Shown here piece by piece: positions 1-11,359 of a stretch of 64,000 nt of DNA. The DNA lies in the NCBI GenBank assembly GCA_032622095.1, contig CP136062.1, forward strand, positions 200,147,887 to 200,211,886, written 5' to 3'. The position numbers and the translations under genes were made by a program. The notes beneath the pieces were generated by a model, which saw nothing but the letters and a program-made list of their open reading frames with translations, had not been told where the DNA came from and ran no database searches. This stretch comes from Siphonodentalium dalli. Lineage: Eukaryota; Mollusca; Scaphopoda; Gadilida; Siphonodentaliidae. The stretch's first letter is position 1; each line of letters begins with the position of its first letter.

Positions 1-159
1 CAACAATTCGATGTATATGTTGTTTGTAATACTGGCTCTTCTCCGCAAAGAACCAGTCCCTAATCGTGCACATTCTGCTAATTCCGCGGCGATGCAGTGG
101 TGTTAGTATCACCAGCCGCCAATCGTTTTGTGAAGTCATCTGGTTCTGATGTCTGCCTT

Positions 160-405
160 GCATGATCATCGCCATAATCAGTATTGCCATCGTCCTCACC
201 ATCGTCATCACCATCATCACCATCGTTATCGCCACTATCATCGTTATCGTCATCATCATCATTATCGTTATCGCCACCATCATCGTTATCGCCATCATCA
301 TCATTATCGTTATCGCCATCATCACGATCGTCTTCGTCGCCATCTGACATCATTAACATAACCATCAACATAATCTTCAGTATTACCATCACCATCAGTG
401 ATATA
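160..405. repeat. Degenerate CAT/ATC trinucleotide microsatellite
   Basis: About 245 bp built from imperfect ATC/ACC/GTT-type triplets with a hexamer undertone (ATCGTT, ATCGCC). All three plus-strand frames and one minus-strand frame are open through it. The minus-strand frame (78-395) would give an Asp/Asn/Gly-rich 105-aa peptide, but it has no signal peptide or recognisable domain outside the low-complexity part. Acidic repeat proteins do exist in molluscs, so a coding exon is not excluded, but an interrupted microsatellite explains the sequence fully. Confidence 0.85.
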
Positions 406-682
406 TACCGTTATTATTTGTGCTATGACTTAAATTATTCAGTTCGATGTGTGAACTCCGGACTGGAACGAACCATTTTAATTCCATAATCGTAGAAGAC
501 CAGGGTTTTCAGAAAACATGTCCTCACGTTGGTACTTTCTAAAGCGTTCGTACATAAACCAACCCCAGATGAGGCAGGCATCACCAGAAGTGTGAAATAT
601 TATCAGCCTATACAGCCCCTGGGAATTCCGAAAAACGGAGGTACAATACCAGTCAAAAGAAGTGGTATATTAAGCGAGCTAT

Positions 683-1120
683 TTTCGCGCCCAATATCGC
701 AATAATATTGCAAGTGGAAACGCTTATAAGCGCGCCGCTTGCGATATTATTGCAATATTTTGCGCTTAATATCGCAATATTTCGCGCTTAATATTGCGTC
801 ATATTGTGCTCAAAATTGTGACATTTATATCAAATTATTGTTCTTCTATATTGTTTATAGCATAAATAGAGACAATGTTTTAGATTTGTATATAATTATT
901 GTTTTAAATGCTATATGTACACTATATGCACAGTATTTATCTCATATAAATATAACACTATCGGGTCTGTATGAAATTTAGCACGCTTAATATCGCAATA
1001 TTTTGCTTTCAATATCGCAATAATAAGCGCGACAGATTTATGGTTTTGCGCTATAATCGCGCCTTTTTCGAAATTAAGCGCGCTCAATATCACAATAAAG
1101 AAGGCGCGCCTGATAGCATA
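683..1120. repeat. Cluster of AATATCGCAATA / GCGC motifs, MITE-like
   Basis: The 12-mer AATATCGCAATA, often preceded by GCGCTT, recurs at 693-704, 768-779, 989-1000 and 1011-1022, with near copies at 741-757 (opposite strand), 784-798 and 1086-1097. GCGCGCC-type words lie near both ends (about 730 and 1106). Multiple short motifs on both strands, clustered near two ends of a roughly 440-bp segment around an AT-rich middle, resemble the subterminal repeats of non-autonomous DNA transposons. No terminal inverted repeat or target-site duplication could be fixed by eye, so the class is not assigned. Confidence 0.45.
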
Positions 1121-1249
1121 TATGATATTGTACTCAATCAGATTGCGCGTTACAACCGGATGCTCAGCAGATTTACTAGTATGTCTGTGTATACGAATAC
1201 TGCTGATTTGTGGTATTTTGCATTTTACTTATTTACTCTATTAATCTGA

Positions 1250-3070
1250 AAATAGTTTAGGAATTTTTGACAAAGGTTGCCAAATTGGAGAGGTCATATT
1301 TAAGTTATGGGACGCGAAGTCTAGTATGTCTAAGTAAATAAGTAAATGGCTAGTTCAAAACTATTAACAATGATTTAGCCATTTCCTATAGATAACCACA
1401 TAGTATTTATATCCGTCCGTATTCCGTTAAAATACAAATAATAATCAATATGGATGCTTCTTATAAAATATATATTACTCCCATCATAAAATTATAAATC
1501 TCATGTATGTTAATTACAAAAGTAGTGTCAATAAATACATCGTTCAAAATAGTTATGACCATCCCAACGAACAGAAAATTGCATGGTCTAGAACCTACAT
1601 GTGGTAAAACGTGACGGCATAACCCGATGCCGTGCGTATATATTTTGGAATTAGCCACATAATTTCTAAAACATTACGATAATTTCGAAGTTAAGCAAAT
1701 TCCTGTTTATTGACATTTAATATTTGTAAATTTCAAATTTATCGATATGCAATAAATTTAAAGGCACGTGCGGCCTTAATTGTCGAAAATATTCATATTT
1801 GTTCCAAACACCGTAAACAGAAAAACATTAAAACGTATACAATTTCGTTCATATATACCATGACCATCGCGTAAACAGCATAGTATCATAAAGACCTACT
1901 ATAGTTTACCTAAGCTAGAGCCTGATTGTGTTACAGAAGACAGCACAATGCTACTGGCTAATCACACACAAATGACATAAACGCTCTTTATTAGTTCCAT
2001 ATCAGGAATTCACCAACAAAGAACGCTCTTTATGTTTACCATCATAATATAAACAAACACCAGAAAAGTAACTTTTTATGCTTTTGTTTACATAACAATG
2101 GTCAAATAAATATATGACAATAACATACTATTTATGCGATATTTCTTATTTGTATACGGACAAAGTCTGTCTACATTTTGATGTTCTTTCTGTTTGTGGC
2201 GGTTTTTGACGGTTTTTCACAGGATACCCACCGCCAAGGCCAACCGTACCTTTAATGTTTCCAGTATTATAAATCTCATATAAATTTTCACTATGGAATT
2301 TCTTGCAAGTTTCCCATTAGGAAATCTTATGTTTCATTTAGTGAATTTCTGCACATTTATGCCTGGTATAAATGATGAATATATATACGATTAGTGTCCC
2401 TTGTAATCTTAAACACTAAAAAATCTAGATCGACTGACATCCGCATTTATGCACCTCGAAAAAATAAATGGGGGATTGGTTATTCTGAATAAACGCGAAT
2501 TTAGTAAGCATATATGCATTCATAAATTCAGGGACCAAACTTTATGCAAGATTTGTTTCTCATAAATTCACATATTTTTAAAGCGACTATTGCGATTCCT
2601 TTGGGTGGAGGCCATCCCGTCACGTAACACGATTTCTAGATACATTTACATTGTTCGATCTATATACTTTCATGTCGTGCCCAAAGTTTTGATTATTTGA
2701 ATAATTCATCTAAAAATTCACTAAGCATTTGTTATATTACGGGTCGCGACCAAATAGATTGAAGCTAGTGTTTGCCGTTTAAATTTGGACATTAAATAGA
2801 ACGTTACCTAATTACTTTTACAAGGCACAAACGCAGATAACACTTTTTCTGGAGGCTCAATTTTTTAAAAGGTATATAACAATTAAACAGTGATGCTCCA
2901 TAAAAGAAAATATGTGCTTAATAAAATATATGACGTCACATAATATACCTCCAACCACAATCAGCTCTCGTGCGTTCTCACGGAAGTAGTGGCCCGGTAT
3001 CAGTGGCTGTAAATCTTAGGATTTATTGAGTAATAAATATATCAGCGGTATCAAGACTTCTACTGTATCT
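1250..3070. other. AT-rich intergenic stretch, no gene seen
   Basis: No ORF longer than about 65 codons and no recognisable domain, RNA gene or long repeat. It holds the AACGCTCTTTA motif pair at 1980-2032, listed separately, and several TTTATGC words between 2080 and 2550 that look like chance in AT-rich DNA. Confidence 0.6.
1980..2032. repeat. Two AACGCTCTTTA motifs flanking CCATATCAGG
   Basis: AACGCTCTTTA occurs at 1980-1990 and 2022-2032, with CCATATCAGG between them at 1997-2006. The reverse complement of the same pair of words occurs at 19865-19891. Single copies lie at 13648-13658 and 17062-17071. The shared order of two words 18 kb apart argues for a dispersed repeat family rather than chance. 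Confidence 0.5.
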
Positions 3071-3497
3071 CATATGTGACCCGCCATATCAAATCCAGTC
3101 GTCAGTCGGGATTTTTTTTACCCTTTGCCAATGCATTCTCCTATATATGCGAGTCGACCTTAGGCCGCCTCGCATATATAAGAGAATGTATTGGCCTAAC
3201 AATTTTTTATCATTTTTTTTAAATAAATGTTTCTTACATTTTTTAGGACATAAAATAAAAAACATCCATTACCCTGCAGGGAGCCCCACACATATATAGA
3301 AGCATATATAAGAGTGTCGTCTGCTCATGTTTGTCTGGGGCTCTGTATGGGTAAAATTATAAAAAATTGTTAGGCCAATGCATTCTCTTATATATGCGAG
3401 GCGACCTATGGTCGACTCGCATATATAAGAGAATGCATTGGCACAGGGTAAACAAATTCCGACTTACGACTGGATTTGATATGGCGGGTCACATATG
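3071..3497. mobile_element. Nested palindromic foldback/MITE-like element
   Basis: The ends are long inverted repeats: 3071-3211 matches the reverse complement of 3357-3497 with few mismatches, starting from CATATGTGACCCGCC at both tips. Each arm itself contains a second palindrome (3127-3195 and 3374-3442, about 69 bp each, built on GCCAATGCATTCTC and its complement). The unpaired centre carries a further hairpin with stems GAGCCCCA and TGGGGCTC (about 3281-3343). There is no ORF. The structure fits a non-autonomous foldback transposon; no target-site duplication was identified. A fragment of the inner repeat recurs at 10831-10858. Confidence 0.75.
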
Positions 3498-4099
3498 TCC
3501 GGATTGGTCACAGAATTTGTTTTATGTATAATATTGTTAGATGTGCAAATGGATTCGCTGTCAAATTTCTCGTTTTTCTTTCTAATTGAGAAATAAGTCT
3601 TGATTCGATTAAGGTTATACAGTTATAACTGAAAAGTTGGAACACAAATTCTATAACACACGTCAACTTTTATTTGCCTTTTCGGCTATAGCTCGTAAGC
3701 TTAATCTAAACCAGAGTTCTTTTATAAGTTTCTTATAATTTAGTCGCTGTATTTGTCGAAAACGTATATATTTCACCAATATATTTCCACAAAATTTCTA
3801 AATTCCCTGTGATGAACAATTATTTCGTGGGAACGAATAGCTGTCAATAACGCACCCGGGTGAAGAGAAACTTCATTTGCATCAGTTGGATTGTTTGGTC
3901 CATTGAGACCAACAATGCTGGCATCCTTCCGAACACGTGTGAGACTATCCGTTGTCCGATACATATTAAGTTTATCGAAATAAGAAATAACCTTGATGGC
4001 TGATTAAGTGACAACCAACTGTGTTACATTGTATATTCCTTTGTATATTCCGTTAAGCTTATGCTTAAATTATCATGTGATAGCCTTAAATGTGAAAAC
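3498..4099. other. Intergenic stretch with one unassigned small ORF
   Basis: The only open frame of note is minus strand 3773-3964 (63 codons). Its composition is not low-complexity, but it matches no family I recognise and has no visible splice or promoter context. It may be an exon remnant or chance. Confidence 0.4.
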
Positions 4100-4241
4100 G
4101 TCATAACGTCGCGACGTAGAAGGCAGGAACGGAAATTGCTCCGTGAAATTTCTGTCTCTTCGGAAAATCAATGTCGGTGATTTTTAACATACTATTTCGG
4201 CGGGTCATCGGAGACTTATCGGAGAGGAAAGCTAGGATAAG

Positions 4242-5333
4242 ATGGATACAAACGAGGAATGCTTTATGGTGACGGACGAGCGGGATTACAAACTTGATGT
4301 GCAGAAAGTGGAAAAAAAGAAGAATAACGGTATGAAGGACGAATATGAGAAAATCGAAGTAAAAAACAGAGGTAAATGTATTACTATTGAACTAGACACT
4401 ATGAAATTCGAATGTTACCGGAAAGGTGTTACTGCTAAATATTGGGACAGCCGGAAATTAATGGAAAAATCTGGAGCTGTATGGCGATGTGTTAGCGATA
4501 CTGCATGGTAAGAATATTGTGGAGGACATTGTCAATGTACCAACGAAAACAAAATCGAGACGAGTCACAATTCATTTAATTAGGACCCAAAACAAAATTA
4601 TGCTACAGGGTACAAAGGCCAATATTTCATGGTGGATTCAAAATGTTCTTCCAGCAGTTTATGAGACTGGATTCGGCTCTGTAGTTATACCTAGAACATT
4701 CAAGGATATAAATGATGCCATTGATTGGGAGAAAGCGGAAGAAATTGTGAATAAGGATCCCAGCGGTGCAGATGGAGAGGAAGAGATCACTGACGATAAA
4801 GCTATATCTGGACACGACGAGAGCGTGGTGCAGTGTGATGAGGTGAATAAGAAAGAGGTGTTATTTGTGACTCCTCGGAGGAAGCGTGGTGTGTCCACAC
4901 TACCACAGCTCGAAAGGCAAATTCTGGAACATTGAATTTTCTGTCAACCGCATCTATCAAACGGTCAGTGCCAGTGGATGAGATGCAGCTCATGGTTGAG
5001 GAAACTAAACTGGAACAAAATGAAATGAATGACTATCTCCACGAAGAAATCGCGGGTATTTCACGGCAACTGAAAGAGGATATGGACAAAAAGACATCCG
5101 AAATAACATGTAAAATACGGAATAGTTTCGAAATTAAAACAGAGTTGGAGGATAAAATCGCAAAGTTAGATAAAGAATGCAAGGAACTGAAGCGACACAA
5201 TGGTCGACTTGCTAATCAGGTTTCTTCATTGAAGAGGTCTAAAAAAGGACATGAATGCCAGGTCGCTGATATTGAAGAAACTGCTACTCCAAATTCGGAA
5301 CCAGGAAATGTGAAATCTAAGGAATGCAAATAA
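4242..5333 (+). pseudogene. LINE ORF1, N-terminal and coiled-coil part, frameshifted
   Basis: Three overlapping open segments in different frames (4242-4511, 4489-4935, 4932-5333) together form the first half of ORF1. The first two are charged and lack a recognised fold. Residues in 4560-4680 (a VTIHL strand followed by a Trp-Trp pair and VLP) resemble the small N-terminal domain seen upstream of esterase-type ORF1s. The third segment is a clear heptad-rich coiled coil of about 80 residues, rich in Glu/Lys/Leu (about 5010-5240), as expected for ORF1 self-association on element RNA. The ATG at 4242 is the first in a good frame after the presumed 5' UTR. The breaks near 4500 and 4930 need frame changes, so no full protein is made from this copy. 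Confidence 0.75.
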
Positions 5334-5381
5334 ATCACAGCTGGCGATTGTGATTGAGAGGAACAGATTCTAGACGACAGC

Positions 5382-6375
5382 GTGGTCGTCTCAAATAAAT
5401 TCGACGCCTTATCATTTATAAATGAAAGCTTGCAGTCGATTCCAGGAGAGTGTGACATTGATTATTCTGATGCGAAGCATGAAAATGTGACATCGGAATC
5501 AGACAATTACAGCCACCAGAAATTTACTAAAACGTCTTCACTCCAAACACCAATTCATCTCATCCTTGGTGATTCTGTTTTAAGAAAGCGCGATCCAAAT
5601 AGGATGGCGTTAGTAGGTGAGCGTGCGGAGATAGTGTTCCAACCAGGTCAGAGGATTGCCGGCTTAATGAGATGGCTGGACGATGACAATACTGTAAAGT
5701 TCAATAATGTACATATTTAAAGTTACTGTACATACTGGCATCAACAGTTGTCGGTATGGTATTCAGACGTCGAGAGAGGAAATTTCGGACTTGATAGGGA
5801 AACTTCGAGAAAAATTACCTGCAGCAAAGATAAGTTATTCTTCAATTCTCCCTACACTGCATTCGGACCGCATCAATGAATTGGTTCTGGAAACAAATAA
5901 CCTTATTCGTGAGGTGTGTCAAAATAATGGGTGTCATTTCATTGACAACTCGCCTGGATTTGTGAATTTGAACACATCTGAGATCTACAGAGACTTGTAT
6001 TGGGACAATTGGCACCCTAGTTATTCGGGAGTCAGGGTCTTAGCTAAGAACATTATATATACGAAGAATACTCCACAACCAGGACAATTTCAAAGTAAAT
6101 TCCAACAAGTTCGTGATAATAGATGGTACAACCGAGAGAACTTCTCACATAATCAGTGCAGAGGAGACGCTCACAGCGGGAGAGTTATACAGGACCAGAG
6201 ATTTGGAGCCGCTTACGCCGGTCCGTTTAAGCCGCGACAGCCAAGCGTTTCAAATCCCAATGTGACACAGAATAAGAGTGCACGTACTGACTCTTCTCTG
6301 AGAGATGACTTGAGGGTATTCACCAGTCAACTTATAAAATTTTCAGAAACAATCAGTAGAACAGTCAATGCTTAG
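5382..6375 (+). pseudogene. LINE ORF1, SGNH/GDSL esterase part, frameshifted
   Basis: The segments 5382-5720 and 5707-6375 carry a serine-esterase fold of the SGNH type. The nucleophile block LGDSVLR is encoded at about 5558-5580, an HTGIN block (the Gly/Asn oxyanion position) at about 5730-5745, and the final Asp-His block DNWHP at about 6004-6018. The catalytic Ser, Asp and His positions are all present. A frameshift near 5707-5720 splits block I from the rest. The C-terminal tail (about 6070-6375) is Gln/Arg/Asn-rich and probably RNA-binding. Esterase domains in ORF1 are known from CR1/L2-group LINEs; their substrate is not established. Confidence 0.85.
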
Positions 6376-6620
6376 AAATTGGGATACAATTTAGTTCATA
6401 TTCATGTGTATATATGTTATTTAATGTATGTCATATATATGTTAATGTTGAAATCACACGAACAATTTAAATATCCGATGATCGTTAACAGGCCTATTGT
6501 AAATTCACGAAAAGGAAAAATTTATATTAACTATAGATTTGAGTATTGAAAGACTCCGCTCTATCTCCGATGGCCGCGGAATACTTATATTTATATAATA
6601 CTTATATTTATATAATTCCG

Positions 6621-8061
6621 ATGTTTAAAGTTCTCAATTCAGACACACACAGCGTGTGCTATTCGTCGTGGAATGCACAGGGTCTTGTAAATAAAGTAAC
6701 AGATCTTGAATTCACTGCACTTTTAAATCGTTATGACTTGATTACAATAACTGAAACGTGGCACAACGATGCTGCATTGATACAAATGCCTAACTATAGA
6801 TGTATAGAACTATGTCGCGATACGCACAAGAATGCAAGATGCGGCGTAGCTTTCTATTGTCGCTTGAAATATGAAAAGTTCATAAAACGTACTGAATACA
6901 TTAACAATGTGGCTTTATCAATAGAATTTGATGGTAAGATGTTCAACATTGACGAGAATATCGTATTTATATCCGTTTACATTCCACCAGAAAATTCTAG
7001 TTATTGGAAAACAAAACGATAAGAAAGAACTTGTTTTTACTAACATTGAAGAGTATATCGCTAGTTTGGAGCCTAATAAGTTAGTTATAATGGGGGGTGA
7101 TTTCAACGCACGCACAGGTGAACAACCGGACTATGTTCCGCAGGACGATGATTCTCATGTCACACTTTCTGAAAACTATATTTTAGATACAGTTAGAGAT
7201 AGGTTGAGCTTAGATAAAAATTGTAACGGTTTTGGAAAGAAGCTCCTGTCGATGTGCCAATCGACCGGAATGCGAATATTAAATGGAAGGAAATTTGGTG
7301 ATTTGCTTGGAAATTTAACGAGTTACCATTACAATGGAACTAGCGTCGTTGATTACATACTTATTAAAGAGCGCCATTTGTCTGATATAAGCTATTTTTG
7401 TATCAAATCACCAACAGAATATTCAGATCATTGCCAGCTGGCAATGCACATAAAATTAAGTAAAAATTGTCCGACTAAAAAGCGACTAAAATATAAGTAT
7501 AACGTGTGTTCAACACAGACGAAATGGTACAAAGAAAGTAGTGAAAGAGCAAAGCAAGCTGTTTTTCAACCGCACGTGCGAAGTAAACTTATAAAGTTCC
7601 AAATGTCTTCGTACGGGCTAGATCCCACAGATACGGAAATGGCGATTCGAGATTTAAATGAAATACTCCAGTTAATAAATAATGCATCAACAAAAGTATT
7701 TTCCCTTAATAAACATAGGTGCAGACGTAAACGACTATGGTTTGATAATGAATGCAAAAGTCTTAAAAAAGAAACGGAAAATGTCATTGAGGAAATGAAA
7801 AGAAAACCACATGATAGATCTCTGACATTGAAATTTTTCACAGCAAAAAAAGCATATAAACGGGAGACAAAAAGAAAATCTCGCATTTTCCACCAAAATA
7901 TTGTTGACGAGCTATCAAATCTCGAAACCAGTGACCCCTCGACATATTGGAGAATCGTGAATAATATGCGACCGAAGAAGGAAAACTCTAATAATTTAGA
8001 CCCGGATGAAACAATCGATTTTTTCGATAAACTGCTATGTCCAAAAATCGAAAGCAATTAA
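6621..8061 (+). pseudogene. LINE ORF2, APE-type endonuclease and linker, frameshifted
   Basis: The first half of ORF2 encodes an endonuclease/exonuclease/phosphatase-fold domain that nicks target DNA to prime reverse transcription. Visible motifs are SWNAQGL with the metal-site Asn (6671-6673), TETW with the catalytic Glu (6753-6755), GDFNAR (7096-7113), VVDYIL (about 7348-7365) and the terminal SDH (7423-7431). A single frameshift at about 7011-7022 separates the first two motifs from the rest. After the domain, a basic linker (about 7440-8050) leads to the reverse transcriptase, entered through another frame change at about 8040-8060. The ATG at 6621 is the likely start because the upstream in-frame part (6546-6620) is low-complexity Tyr/Leu sequence. 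Confidence 0.9.
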
Positions 8062-10053
8062 AATCCGTGAAACAAAGTACCGTTGTGACAAATTTCAACA
8101 ATGATGATATAACTAAAGGCGAGATATTAGATAACCTGTATCAACTTAAAAATAACAAAGCTAGTGGACCAGATAACATTTCAAATGAATTATTAAAATC
8201 AGTAATTCCATTTATGTTGGACGAGGTCACAAATTTTTTCAACACAGTTTTACACTCAGGTCATTACCCTGTATGCTGGAGCGAGTCAACAATCAAAACC
8301 CTATATACAAAGGGCAATAGACATGACCCTAACAATTATAGACCTATTGCTTTAAGTGGTAATTTTGGTAAGTTATTCAACAAAGTTATAAACACACGAA
8401 TAAACTGTTATCTTGAAGCAAATGACTTAATTAGTGACAAGCAATTCGGATTTAGGAAAAATCGGAGTACAATTGATAGCGCTTTTATATTGCGAACTAT
8501 CGTTAATAGGTATAAAGAAAACAAAAAACCTATATATGCAGCTTTTGTTGATTTTCAGAAAGCATTTGATTCAGTTGATAGATCGTTGTTATTCGAAAAA
8601 TTGCAACGTGTAGGAATTAATGGTCATATATATATGACGCGTTATCTTCTCTTTACAAATCAAGTTACTATTCTGTTAAAACAACGGCGGGAATTGGTCC
8701 CCCTATATTGTCTACAATAGGTGTCCGTCAAGGGTATTCTATATCCCCTACGTTGTTCAAGATTTTCATTGATGATATGGCTAATATTTTTGACGAAACA
8801 TGTGACCCCGTACACGTTCATGATCATAACCTCAATCATTTGCTTTTCGCAGACGATCTGGTGATACTATCTGAATCACCGACAGGTTTACAATCGGGAA
8901 TTAAGAAGTTAGAGCAATACGCGCTTGACAATGAACTATCTGTTAATGTAAGCAAAACAAAATGTATGATCTTTCGTTCAAGGAAAACAAAACATGGTCC
9001 TGTATTTAACATTAAAGATATGCCAATAGAAGTAGTGGATGAATATAAATATTTAGGACTAATTTTCACATCTAATGGAAAAATGAAAAAAATACAGGAT
9101 AATCTGAGCGCAAAAGCATCAAAAGCCATGTTCTTTTTAACAAATTTAACAAAAACAACACCGGTGTTACCTATCGCCATTAAATGCAAACTATTCGATA
9201 AACTAATTAAGCCTATTTTATTGTATGGATGTGAGATATGGTTCACTGACCTTAATTTGCCGTTCAAAGATACCATACCATGTGAACAAACACATCTAAA
9301 GGTTTGTAAACGGGCTCTATGTTTGACTAGAAAGGCCTCAAATCACGCTTCTAGAGCAGAGTTAGGCCGTTTCCCTATCGCGAATGATGCCATTTTACAA
9401 TTCTTCAGGTACATGCTAAAACTATCAAAAGTAGATGACCATAATATCTTATCCGCATGCTACAAAGAATCTCTGAATTGTAAATTACCTTTAACATGGC
9501 TCACCCAATTGTTGCGTTATAACATTGTAATCAATAACGCAGGCCAACTATCAGGGCAGCGTGAACAGATGCTGACTAAGAATATTGAAATCAGAACACT
9601 TGGAAGTGTTTCGCAATGATATATTCAATGACGATAGACCGACAGGGAAAAATAAACTACGAACCTATAGGATATTTAAAGATGAATACAAAATTGAGCC
9701 ATATGTCATTCACACACGATCACAAATTGCTTACGAAATGTTTTCTGGATTGCGCGTGAGCAACCACATATTAGCAATAGAAAAAGGGAGGCATAGACAA
9801 CCAGTAATACCATTAGAAAATCGGCTGTGTTCCATGTGTGACAAACAATGTGTCGAATCTGAAATGCATTTTATCATACGATGATTTAAGATCTAATTTA
9901 TTCAGCGAAATTGAGAAACACGATAGTGAATTCAATAATTTGAATGATGCAGATAAATTTGCACTGATTATGAGAAATGATAACATTAAATTAATTAACA
10001 AGGTTTGCAACATAATCCGGCTATTCTTCCTTCGGCGGAATAATACAACTTGA
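8037..10053 (+). pseudogene. LINE ORF2, reverse transcriptase and C-terminus, frameshifted
   Basis: Non-LTR reverse transcriptase blocks appear in order: KASGPDNI (about 8158-8181), NNYRPIAL (about 8331-8355), QFGFRKNRST (about 8441-8470), AFVDFQKAFD (about 8541-8570, first catalytic Asp), GVRQGYSISP (about 8722-8750), then FADD with the catalytic Asp pair (8846-8857), followed by KTKCMIF and YKYLGLIF. Frame changes occur at about 8690-8720, 9590-9619 and 9870-9885. The C-terminal part ends with a Cys/His-containing stretch (about 9825-9875, C-x2-C then H). No RNase H domain is seen. The catalytic residues are all present, but the frameshifts make this copy non-autonomous as assembled. Confidence 0.92.
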
Positions 10054-10173
10054 AGAAATTGTTGAGGGAATGTTGATAAGAACTGTGTTTGTTATAATAA
10101 TTTTGTTATGTATTGCTTATTTATGTATATGATATTCATCAGTATCTTGCAACTGCCCATTGGGGTGTTTTGC

Positions 10174-10202
10174 AATAAATTCTTGTATCTTGTATCTTGT
10201 AT
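10174..10202 (+). repeat. LINE 3' end: AATAAA signal and (CTTGTAT)3 tail
   Basis: AATAAA at 10174-10179 is followed directly by three exact CTTGTAT heptamers (10182-10202), after which the sequence changes character. Short tandem 3' tails of this kind, rather than poly(A), are typical of CR1/L2-group elements and mark the end of the insertion. Confidence 0.85.
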
Positions 10203-10690
10203 AGGTGTCAGTGCGATTTGGTACCACTCAATCTCTCACCTCAATGTTGTCACAAAGAACAACTGTTTGGTTTGTGTGGGCTTTTCGACGTTTTAGCCAC
10301 TGGGTTTATGTCACGGATGGAGGAACAACCATTCCGAAAGTTCATTTTACTAGGAAACTACCTCAATGCATGTAAACACCACCCCCTGAAAACAACTGAC
10401 AAACATAGCTCACACACGAGGTTCAAATACGTCCTATATGTTCAGATCGGTTCATTGTGAACTTATTTGAATCTGAAATAAGCCCACTGTGAACATATCC
10501 GTTATTCAGTTGAATGGCACAGGTCACCGTGAAAAAACATTAGCATGGTAAATAGGGTTGTAAAGAACATAATAGTTCCATACTGGACTTATTTCGTTTT
10601 GAAATACGTTCACATTGAAGTTATTGAACCTATAACCACCTCGAAATAGGTTCAAATTTAAGATTATGGTCCAGGAGAACAGGCTGACTG
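10203..10690. other. No gene seen; degenerate GTTCA/TGAAC motifs
   Basis: Open frames here are short and featureless. A small perfect hairpin GTTCA-TTG-TGAAC sits at 10450-10462, and related words (GTGAAC, GTTCACATTGAA) recur to about 10660, suggesting an old palindromic repeat. Nothing else is supported. Confidence 0.4.
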
Positions 10691-10694
10691 ACAG

Positions 10695-10800
10695 ACTTTC
10701 CAAGACACACGAATCAAGTGATTTTCACTGTGCGTGGATCACAAATGCGCACTTATTTTGGAATAGAACCAGCTTTGGCATCGCTTGACGGATTACAGGT
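10695..10800 (-). mobile_element. Degenerate SINE fragment (copy 2)
   Basis: Positions about 10735-10800 align with 16497-16560 of the better SINE copy: both share an ACAxATGCG word, then CTTAT, a GGxxTxxAACCAGCTT core, and a CGxCGCT/TCGCTTGACGG end. The tRNA-like promoter half nearest the A box is not recognisable here, so this is an eroded or 5'-truncated copy in the same orientation. Confidence 0.5.
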
Positions 10801-10830
10801 GTGTAGGCTTAACCCTTCCATGGAAGACTA

Positions 10831-10858
10831 GCATATATATAAGAGAATGCACTGGCAC
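10831..10858. repeat. Solo fragment of the 3071-3497 inner palindrome
   Basis: GCATATATATAAGAGAATGC followed by ACTGGCAC matches the right half of the inner palindromes at 3127-3195 and 3374-3442 with one extra TA and one substitution. It shows that this sequence exists outside the full nested element. Confidence 0.6.
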
Positions 10859-11044
10859 GCGTTCGTTAATGCTGCATCAGCGCAGCTCCCTTCATGAAAG
10901 GGTTATTCATGAGCCATGCCACTTAATTAATTGATCCACTGGAGGGGGCGAAAGACATTTTACGACTGATACTAATGTTAGTGACAGCTCGCGATATATT
11001 TCTATTTTGTTGTTGAATTATTTCAAGGAATTTAGTAATAGAGG

Positions 11045-11185
11045 ATCTCACATGAGTTTCTATTTTATACGGAATTTATCAACCGAGTTCACTAAATTCG
11101 ATTTGAGCCGAGGTTTACCGAGGCTCAAATAGAATTTAGAGGACGAGGTTGATAAATTACGTATAAAATAGGACGAGTGTGAGAT
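11045..11185. repeat. Imperfect hairpin, about 65-bp arms, foldback-like
   Basis: 11045-11109 pairs with 11122-11185 as an inverted repeat with several mismatches and a short 12-nt loop. The innermost ATTTGAGCC/GGCTCAAAT stem is perfect, and the middle contains TATTTTATAC against GTATAAAATA. It is probably a small foldback element. A minus-strand open frame across it is an artefact of the repeat. Confidence 0.7.
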
Positions 11186-11359
11186 ACCTTTTATCACATG
11201 AATCAAATAAACCCGAAGCAACGCGAAATATTCATCGAAAACAACAATCATAAACTACAGCGATCGCAAGTGATTTGAAGAACGCCGTGACGTCATCGCA
11301 CGCGCTGATATTAAACGTGTCTATTACCGATAATTATGAAACTGCTTTTATGGCCAAAT

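Larger units (their letters stand above)
4100..10202 (+). mobile_element. Non-LTR retrotransposon (LINE), CR1/L2-like, frameshifted copy
   Basis: About 6.1 kb organised as 5' UTR, ORF1 (coiled coil then SGNH/GDSL esterase), ORF2 (apurinic-type endonuclease then reverse transcriptase), short 3' UTR and a three-unit heptamer tail instead of poly(A). An esterase in ORF1, an APE endonuclease, no visible RNase H domain and a microsatellite-type 3' end are the known layout of the CR1/L2 group; the exact clade cannot be fixed by eye. Both ORFs are broken by several frameshifts but hardly any in-frame stops, so the copy is either fairly young and inactive or carries sequencing errors. The 5' boundary is uncertain (between about 4080 and 4240); the 3' end is sharp at the tail. 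Confidence 0.93.

Noticed and set aside
78-395. Asp/Asn-rich acidic protein gene on the minus strand
   Set aside because: The whole composition comes from a CAT/ATC microsatellite; there is no signal peptide or flanking domain.
739-1249. Overlapping ORFs of 60-92 codons on both strands
   Set aside because: They lie across the AATATCGCAATA motif cluster and AT-rich DNA and have no recognisable protein features.
4242-10053. Separate host genes for the esterase and the endonuclease
   Set aside because: Their order, strand, the following reverse transcriptase and the heptamer tail show they belong to one LINE.
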